Below are positions 59,226 through 64,000 of a stretch of 64,000 nt of DNA, in pieces. This DNA is from DASQUK01 sp046726215 (GTDB lineage: Bacteria > Actinomycetota > Acidimicrobiia > Acidimicrobiales > VFJN01), in assembly GCA_046726215.1 (NCBI GenBank), contig JBKPAA010000008.1, forward strand, positions 28,545 through 92,544, in the 5' to 3' direction. Positions within the stretch are counted from its first letter, which is position 1. Every line of letters starts with the position of its first letter. The position numbers were made by a program, and so were the translations under genes. The notes under the pieces were generated by a model that was not told where the DNA came from, did no database searches, and saw only the letters and a list, made by a program, of their open reading frames with translations.

Positions 59226-60626
59226 GTGCTCCGCGTGCCGGGCGCCGCGTTCTTCGATCTCGACCGGACCTTGTTGCGAGGGGCCTCGGGCCCCGTGATC
59301 AGCGAGGCGTTGCGGGCCAACGGCGTGCTGTCCGAGCGCAGCGTTCCCGGTGAGAGCCTCCTGTACGGGGTGTTCGACCTGGTGGGGGAGACGCGGCCCT
59401 CGATGATCCTCACGCGCATGGCCGCCCGGTTCGCCAAGGGCTGGCCCCAGGACCGGGTGCAGGACGCCGGCGAGAAGGCTGCGGAACAGCTGGCCGGGGC
59501 GGTGCAGCCGTTCGCCCACGCCATCATCGACGACCATCGCGCCGCGGGCCGCCGCCTGGTGCTGGCCACGACCACGCCCGACGACATGATCCGGCCGCTC
59601 GCCGAGCGGCTGGGCTTCGACGACGTGGTGGCCACCCGCTACGGCGTGGACGGGGACGGCCGCTACGACGGCACGATCGTCGGCGAGTTCGTGTGGGGCC
59701 GGGGGAAGCTCCGAGCCGTCCGCGACTGGGCCGAGGGCCACCGGGTCGATCTCGACCGAAGCTGGGCCTACAGCGACAGCTACTACGACGCCGCCTTGCT
59801 CGCGGGAGTGGGCAACCCCGTGGCCGTCAACCCCGACCCGCGGCTGCTGGGCGTGGCCCTGGTGCGCCGTTGGCCGATCGTCCACTTCGATGTGCCCGCC
59901 GGGGTGCCCAAGGTGCCCCTGCTGGGCGTCGAGCCACAGCGCCTGCTGCAGATGCTGGCTCGGCCCGAGCTCGCGCCGTGGGTGCGCTTCGACATCGACG
60001 GGGTCGAACGCATCCCGGCGGCGGGGCCGGCCATCCTCGTGGCCAACCACCGGAGCTACTTCGACCCGTTGGCGCTGGGGATGGCCCTTGCCCGCCGGGG
60101 CCGGGCCGTGCGCTTCCTGGGCAAGCGCGAGGTCTTCGACGCCCCGGTGATCGGCTCGCTGGTGCGGGCCATGGGCGGCATCCGGGTCGAGCGGTCGACC
60201 GGCTCCGACCAGCCGCTGGTCGAGGCGGCGGCCGCCCTGGCCGCCGGCGAGCTGGTGGCCATCCTCCCCCAGGGGACGATCCCCCGCGGGCCGGCGTTCT
60301 TCGACCCCGAGCTGAAGGGTCGCTGGGGCGCGGCCCGCCTGGCCACGCAGTCGAGGGTTCCGGTGGTGCCCATGGGGCTGTGGGGCACAGAGCGGGTGTG
60401 GCCCCGCTCCGAGCGGCTGCCGCGGATCTGGAACGTCACCCGCCCGCCGACCGTCACCGTGCGGGTGGGCGACCCGGTGGAGCTCAAGTACCGCTCGGTG
60501 CAGGCCGACACCCGCCGGATCATGTCCGCCATCGTCGACCTCCTGCCCGCCGAGGCCCGGCGCCGCTACGAGCCGACCCCGGAGGAGCTCGCCCGCACCT
60601 ATCCCCCCGGACACGACCCGACCTGA
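59226..60626 (+). CDS. plsC: bifunctional HAD phosphatase-1-acylglycerol-3-phosphate acyltransferase
   Basis: A 466-residue fusion. Residues 1-220 are a HAD-IB hydrolase (FFDLDRTLLRG; ATTTPDDMIRPLAERLGFDDVVATR; DSYYDAALLAGVGNPVAVNPD). Residues about 250-440 are the PlsC acyltransferase with the HX4D motif NHRSYFD and FPQGT-like LPQGTIPRGP. Mycobacterial PlsC has the same two-part layout. It acylates lysophosphatidic acid in phospholipid synthesis; the phosphatase part has no proven substrate. The GTG at 59226 is divergent from citrate synthase. Confidence 0.93.
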   Translation: MLRVPGAAFFDLDRTLLRGASGPVISEALRANGVLSERSVPGESLLYGVFDLVGETRPSMILTRMAARFAKGWPQDRVQDAGEKAAEQLAGAVQPFAHAIIDDHRAAGRRLVLATTTPDDMIRPLAERLGFDDVVATRYGVDGDGRYDGTIVGEFVWGRGKLRAVRDWAEGHRVDLDRSWAYSDSYYDAALLAGVGNPVAVNPDPRLLGVALVRRWPIVHFDVPAGVPKVPLLGVEPQRLLQMLARPELAPWVRFDIDGVERIPAAGPAILVANHRSYFDPLALGMALARRGRAVRFLGKREVFDAPVIGSLVRAMGGIRVERSTGSDQPLVEAAAALAAGELVAILPQGTIPRGPAFFDPELKGRWGAARLATQSRVPVVPMGLWGTERVWPRSERLPRIWNVTRPPTVTVRVGDPVELKYRSVQADTRRIMSAIVDLLPAEARRRYEPTPEELARTYPPGHDPT

Positions 60627-60671
60627 ACCGGGGTCGCGGTGGTGCCCGCGCGGCGCCGGTTCGTGACACGT

Positions 60672-60708
60672 CGCCGGGCCGAGGTTCGCAGCGCCGGGCC
60701 GAGGTTCG
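60672..60708. repeat. 20-bp-period tandem repeat
   Basis: CGCCGGGCCGAGGTTCG occurs twice, at 60672-60688 and 60692-60708, with a CAG spacer between. It lies between the convergent PlsC and sensor-cyclase genes. A terminator role is not evident. Nothing else of note is in this 114-bp gap. Confidence 0.7.
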
Positions 60709-60740
60709 GCCGGGGCTCGCGTCGGTCGGGAAGCCCGGCC

Positions 60741-62477
60741 TCAGCCGCCCACGGGGTGGCGGACCCAGCGGCCCCGGCCCAGTCCCTTGGCCTCGCGCAG
60801 CGCACGGTCGGCACGGGCCATGACCGCCTCCGCGGACTGGCCGGGGCCCAGCTCGGTGAGCCCGATGCTGGCGGCCACCTCGACCCCGAGCGTGTCGCGG
60901 CCGAGGGGTACCTCGATGGGGCGGCGTACCACGTCCAGCAGGCGGTCGGCCACCACCTCCACGTCGTCGGGATTGGCCAGTCGTTCGCACAGCACCGCGA
61001 ACTCGTCACCGCCGATGCGGGCCACGAGGTCGCCGGGACGTACCGCGGCCGACAGGCGGCCCGCGATCTCCGACAGCACCTGGTCGCCGGCCAGGTGCCC
61101 ATGGTCGTCGTTGACCGGCTTGAAGTGGTCCAGGTCGATGAAGAGCACGGCCGACTCCCCGACGCCGGCCCCGCTCACCTCGCCGAGGCGGTCGAGGAAC
61201 ACAGTCCGGTTGGCGACACCCGTGAGCGTGTCGTGGGTGGCCGCATACTCGAGCGCTCGGTGGCTGCGATCCCATTGCAGAGTGAGCGCCAGGAGCTTGC
61301 CGGTGCGTTGCACGGCGCTCCACGTGAACTGCGTCGGCAGCCCGGCCAGTGGCCGCCAGATCACGAAGGCGGCCACCGGCTCCGGTTCGCCCGGCACGGC
61401 CACCGGGTGCACCCAACACGATTCCAACCCCGCCTGGCGCGCCTTCGCCGCCACGGCGGGTGCGAGCTGCTCGGCCGATCCCACCAGCACGTCCTCGCCG
61501 GTCTCCAGGGCCACGGCCCATGGGGTGTCCGGCTCGGGGAGCAGCAGGTCGACCGCTCGGCCGGCCGCGACCCGAAAGCGCGGCGTCCGCCAGCGGTCGC
61601 AGACCGCCACAGAGCTGTGCGGGATCGCCTGCTCGATCGCGGCGGCCAGGTGGTGGAGCACGTCGGACAGTCCCGCGTTCTCTGCCATCGCTTCGAGGGC
61701 GCGGTCGAGCGCCCGCTTGTAGCCGGCGCGCTGGGCGAAAACGATGTGCCAGGGCAGCCCGGTCATGCTGGCCGGGGCCCCGATCAGGTCCACCGGCGTC
61801 GCGGAGCCGTCGCGGCGCAGTAGCTCGACGGGGACCCCGACACCGGCACGGGGATAGTCCTCGGGCACCTCGTCGAGCACCACCAGGCCCTGCATCGCAT
61901 CCGGGAACGACTCGGGGCTGAAGATCTCGTCCAGGCGCTTGCTGGTGACCTCCTCGGGAGTCCAACCCAGCAGCTCCTCGATCGAAGCGCCGACCCATTC
62001 GAGCGTCCCGTCCTTGCCGATGAGGCAGAACGGGTTGACCGCGGTGTCGGCCAGGGCGCGGAACACCTCGGGCGAGGGCTCGTGGGTCTCGATCAGCTCG
62101 ATGCGGTTGCCGAAGGGGTCGTGCACGTGGACCCGGCGGCGCCCGTCGACCTCCTCGGCCGGGCGGATCTCGACCTCGGCCGCGTCCAACCGCGCGAGCA
62201 GTGGATCCAGGTTGTCGACCTTGAGTGCCGGGTGGGCCTTCCGGGCCGGGTGGAACGGCTCCTCGACGCCGAGGTGCAGCTGGATCGCGCTGCTGCCGAA
62301 CCAGCAGCCGCCCCGCACCGCCAACTCGACAGGCTTGGGGATCCGCTCGAACCCGAGCAGCGAGCCGTAGAACCGGTCGGCCTCGGTCTCGGCTTCCGGG
62401 CCCGCCGGCATAGCGAGCTGGACGTGATCTATGCCGAGATACGTGGGGCGAACAGGGTCGTCCCCCGGCGGCGCCAT
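60741..62477 (-). CDS. VOC-PAS-GAF-GGDEF diguanylate cyclase
   Basis: A 578-residue protein. Residues about 8-130 are a VOC/glyoxalase-like domain (YLGIDHVQLAMPAGPEAETEADRFYGSLLGFERI). A PAS domain follows (DGTLEWVGASIEELLGWTPEEVTSKRL), then a GAF-like domain, then GGDEF. The active site is GGDEF at 489-493, and the inhibitory RxxD site RPGD at 480-483 is intact, so the enzyme should make and be inhibited by cyclic di-GMP. Joining a VOC ligand-binding domain to a cyclase is unusual. The ATG at 62477 lies 87 bp from the divergent GntR start. Confidence 0.92.
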   Translation of the reverse strand: MAPPGDDPVRPTYLGIDHVQLAMPAGPEAETEADRFYGSLLGFERIPKPVELAVRGGCWFGSSAIQLHLGVEEPFHPARKAHPALKVDNLDPLLARLDAAEVEIRPAEEVDGRRRVHVHDPFGNRIELIETHEPSPEVFRALADTAVNPFCLIGKDGTLEWVGASIEELLGWTPEEVTSKRLDEIFSPESFPDAMQGLVVLDEVPEDYPRAGVGVPVELLRRDGSATPVDLIGAPASMTGLPWHIVFAQRAGYKRALDRALEAMAENAGLSDVLHHLAAAIEQAIPHSSVAVCDRWRTPRFRVAAGRAVDLLLPEPDTPWAVALETGEDVLVGSAEQLAPAVAAKARQAGLESCWVHPVAVPGEPEPVAAFVIWRPLAGLPTQFTWSAVQRTGKLLALTLQWDRSHRALEYAATHDTLTGVANRTVFLDRLGEVSGAGVGESAVLFIDLDHFKPVNDDHGHLAGDQVLSEIAGRLSAAVRPGDLVARIGGDEFAVLCERLANPDDVEVVADRLLDVVRRPIEVPLGRDTLGVEVAASIGLTELGPGQSAEAVMARADRALREAKGLGRGRWVRHPVGG

Positions 62478-62563
62478 CACAGGATCATGGCACCTTCGTT
62501 GTGGTGGCGCATCGCGAGGGACCCGGGGGGATCGGAAAGGATCGCTTGCGTGGGCAGCGAACG

Positions 62564-63313
62564 GTGACAAGTGTAGGACAAGTGCGTGAGGTCCGTTATC
62601 GGGCGATCGCCGACGAGCTGCGCGGGAGGGTGGAGTCGGGGGAGCTGGGCGCCGGCCGCTTGCTACCCAGCGAGAGCGAGCTGTCGCGAGCACATGCCGT
62701 GAGCCGCGTCACGGTCCGCAAGGCGCTCGAGCTGCTACGAGACGAGGGCCTGATCGACGCGCGCCAGGGCTTCGGGTGGTTCGTGGCCACCGACCCGGTC
62801 CGCCAGGCGCTGGGTCGGCTCGGCACCATCGAGGACCAGCTGGGCGAGCTCGGCATGAGCTCGGAGCGCCGGGTGGTGGGGTTCCGCTTCGTGTCGTCGC
62901 CTCCGCGTGTGCGCCAGGTGCTCGGCGTCGACGCGGTGTTGGAGGTCCGGCGGGTCAACCTCGCCGACGGGCAGCCGTTCGCCCGCGTCACCGTGTGGTG
63001 CCCGGAGGCCGTCGGGACGCGCCTGTCGCGGGCGGACGTGGAACGCACCCCGTTCTACGAGTTGGTGGGCGTGCCCATCGGCGGAGCCACGCAGACCATC
63101 GGTGCCGCCGCCGCCAACGCCGCCGATGCCGCCCTGCTGGCGATCCCCGCCGGCTCCCCCGTGCTGCGCTGCGAGCGTGTGACCCGCGACTTCGAGGATC
63201 GACCGCTGCTGGTGTCAGAGCACGTCTTTCCCGCCCACCGCACCGAGTTCGTGGTGGATCTGCGGCGCTTCGAGCCGTCGATGGGACCGTCGGGGCTACG
63301 CCTCGTCGAATGA
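62564..63313 (+). CDS. GntR family regulator (HutC-type)
   Basis: About 249 residues. The winged helix contains AIADELRGRVESGELGAGRLLPSESELSRAHAVSRVTVRKALELLRDEGLI, the GntR pattern. The UTRA ligand-binding domain follows (VRRVNLADGQPFARVTVWCPEA; RPLLVSEHVFPAHRTEFVV). GTG at 62564 or 62582 may start it. It is divergent from the diguanylate cyclase gene and may control it. The ligand is unknown. Its 3' end overlaps the next gene on the other strand by 18 bp. Confidence 0.92.
   Translation: MTSVGQVREVRYRAIADELRGRVESGELGAGRLLPSESELSRAHAVSRVTVRKALELLRDEGLIDARQGFGWFVATDPVRQALGRLGTIEDQLGELGMSSERRVVGFRFVSSPPRVRQVLGVDAVLEVRRVNLADGQPFARVTVWCPEAVGTRLSRADVERTPFYELVGVPIGGATQTIGAAAANAADAALLAIPAGSPVLRCERVTRDFEDRPLLVSEHVFPAHRTEFVVDLRRFEPSMGPSGLRLVE
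62566..62584. repeat. direct repeat at GntR start
   Basis: GACAAGTG occurs twice, 11 bp apart (62566 and 62577), across the two candidate start codons. If it is an operator for the GntR protein, the true start would be 62582. Ordinary GntR boxes (GTnTAnAC) are not matched. Confidence 0.4.
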
Positions 63314-64000
63314 CAACCCGACGCTGGGGGTGCTGGCGCCGGGCTGGTCGTCGACGGGGTCGGACGTGCCGTCACCGGTGATCACCATGTAGGCGACCCC
63401 GAGGGTGAGGAGCACCACGACCGCGATCAGCACGATGACGGGCAGGGCGGGTGCGTCGCTCGATGCCGGGGCCGTGTCCCCGGCTCTCGTTGGCCGCGCC
63501 GCCGGCCCGCTGGCCCCGGGTTCCCCGGGGGCTGACGCTGCGGATCGATTGATGCGGGCCTGGCGGGCACGGTCGAGCGCCGAACCCGAGCGCGTGCGCT
63601 CGGTGACCGGAAAGGCGCCGGCTTCTGCTGGGCCCGAGGCGGTGAGCGGTCGGCGCCTGTTGGGGGTGGAGGACGGCGGGGGCCGGGTGGCCTGCCCGTC
63701 GGGCGCCTGCTCCTGGGGGGTGCCGGGCAAGTGCGCCGACCGTGCCCGCGGTTCGCGCTGCGAGGTGACGTCGATCGGCGGTTGGTGGGCTGGGCCCGGG
63801 TCATTCTCGCTCTCCGAGATCGGCACCGGGCGCACGCCGTTACCGCGGCCGTTGAGGCTCGTGGGTTGGGACGGCCGCGGTTGCCCGTAGCTCGGGCGCC
63901 CGACGCCATGCGGCGTGGCGCTGAGCGGCTCGCGCGCCTGCCAGTCGGGTCGGTGCCCGTTGGACGGCGCCGCCCAGGCGCCGCCGCTGCCCGTGGGCTC
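63296..64000 (-). CDS. Pro/Gly/Ser-rich membrane protein, 5' end cut by window
   Basis: The frame is open from its stop at 63296 to the right edge of the window (235 codons), so the true start lies beyond 64000. The internal GTG at 63835 is not needed as a start, since in-frame coding continues upstream as a Pro/Gly/Asn-rich region (PSYGQPRPSQPTSLNGRG). One membrane helix lies near the C terminus (LPVIVLIAVVVLLTLGVAYMV), and a short acidic tail follows. It resembles actinobacterial proteins with long disordered cytoplasmic regions. Family not recognised. Confidence 0.75.
   Translation of the reverse strand, partial: EPTGSGGAWAAPSNGHRPDWQAREPLSATPHGVGRPSYGQPRPSQPTSLNGRGNGVRPVPISESENDPGPAHQPPIDVTSQREPRARSAHLPGTPQEQAPDGQATRPPPSSTPNRRRPLTASGPAEAGAFPVTERTRSGSALDRARQARINRSAASAPGEPGASGPAARPTRAGDTAPASSDAPALPVIVLIAVVVLLTLGVAYMVITGDGTSDPVDDQPGASTPSVGLSFDEA

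Noticed and set aside
59139..60614. N-terminal extension of the citrate synthase frame across the PlsC gene
   Set aside because: The extension has no citrate synthase similarity and runs opposite a clear acyltransferase. The GTG at 59138 has AAGGAG before it.
1..64000. CRISPR array, insertion sequence or prophage
   Set aside because: No regularly spaced repeats, transposase, integrase or phage structural genes were found on either strand.

Overview
The window is about 70% GC and densely coded on both strands. Genes often start with GTG, gaps are short, and several neighbouring genes overlap by 4-19 bases. The gene types point to a free-living, aerobic actinobacterium: a mycobacterial-type sensor/regulator pair beside an HtrA protease, a RskA-like anti-sigma factor, a HelD-class RNA polymerase-recycling ATPase, a HAD-PlsC fusion, P450 with 3Fe-4S ferredoxin, many acyl-CoA dehydrogenases, and a Gram-positive LexA box. 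The style fits the class Acidimicrobiia, but that is inference. No phage, insertion sequence, CRISPR array or rRNA was found.

Layout. 1-2.4 kb: Lrp-type regulator divergent from 4-hydroxyphenylpyruvate dioxygenase, a small protein and tRNA-Val(GAC). 2.5-8.7 kb: P450/ferredoxin pair, a soluble cyclic-nucleotide-binding histidine kinase behind a tiny leader frame, a VOC protein divergent from a SigJ-like sigma factor, and an SOS peptidase (SRAP) with a LexA box. 8.7-13.9 kb: a large MalT-like LuxR regulator with repeated dyad motifs around it, then membrane and flavin proteins. 14-20.3 kb: flavin monooxygenase, cytochrome b and lipoprotein genes divergent from an ECF sigma/anti-sigma pair, then HelD. 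20.4-25.3 kb: two divergent-in-sequence acyl-CoA dehydrogenases and a TetR/MFS efflux operon with a perfect operator. 25.4-31.5 kb: envelope-stress module (kinase, regulator, HtrA) and NhaA. 31.6-39.4 kb: oxidoreductase, DinB, phosphatase, BI-1, a PadR-controlled drug ABC exporter, HAD and VOC proteins.

39.8-47.4 kb: a methyltransferase remnant, an amino-acid permease fused to an OB-fold, OsmC, then a short redox run (mono-heme cytochrome-b-like protein, DUF2330 protein, cupredoxin) and acetoacetyl-CoA synthetase. 47.5-56.8 kb: aldehyde dehydrogenase, zinc metallopeptidase, a Pat-type GNAT/acyl-CoA-synthetase protein, acyl-CoA dehydrogenase, GNAT, YbaK and acyl-ACP thioesterase. 56.9-64 kb: quinone oxidoreductase, citrate synthase, HAD-PlsC, a VOC-PAS-GAF-GGDEF fusion, a GntR regulator, and a membrane protein cut by the window edge.

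Two themes recur. One is central acyl-CoA and acetate metabolism (acetoacetyl-CoA synthetase, its probable acetyltransferase, citrate synthase, acyl-CoA dehydrogenases, thioesterase). The other is envelope and stress sensing (HtrA, ECF sigma, SRAP, SigJ, BI-1). The most unusual items are domain fusions (permease-OB fold; VOC-PAS-GAF-GGDEF), a single-heme cytochrome-b-like membrane protein beside a cupredoxin, a dispersed 34-bp palindrome present three times, and several clear operator candidates.
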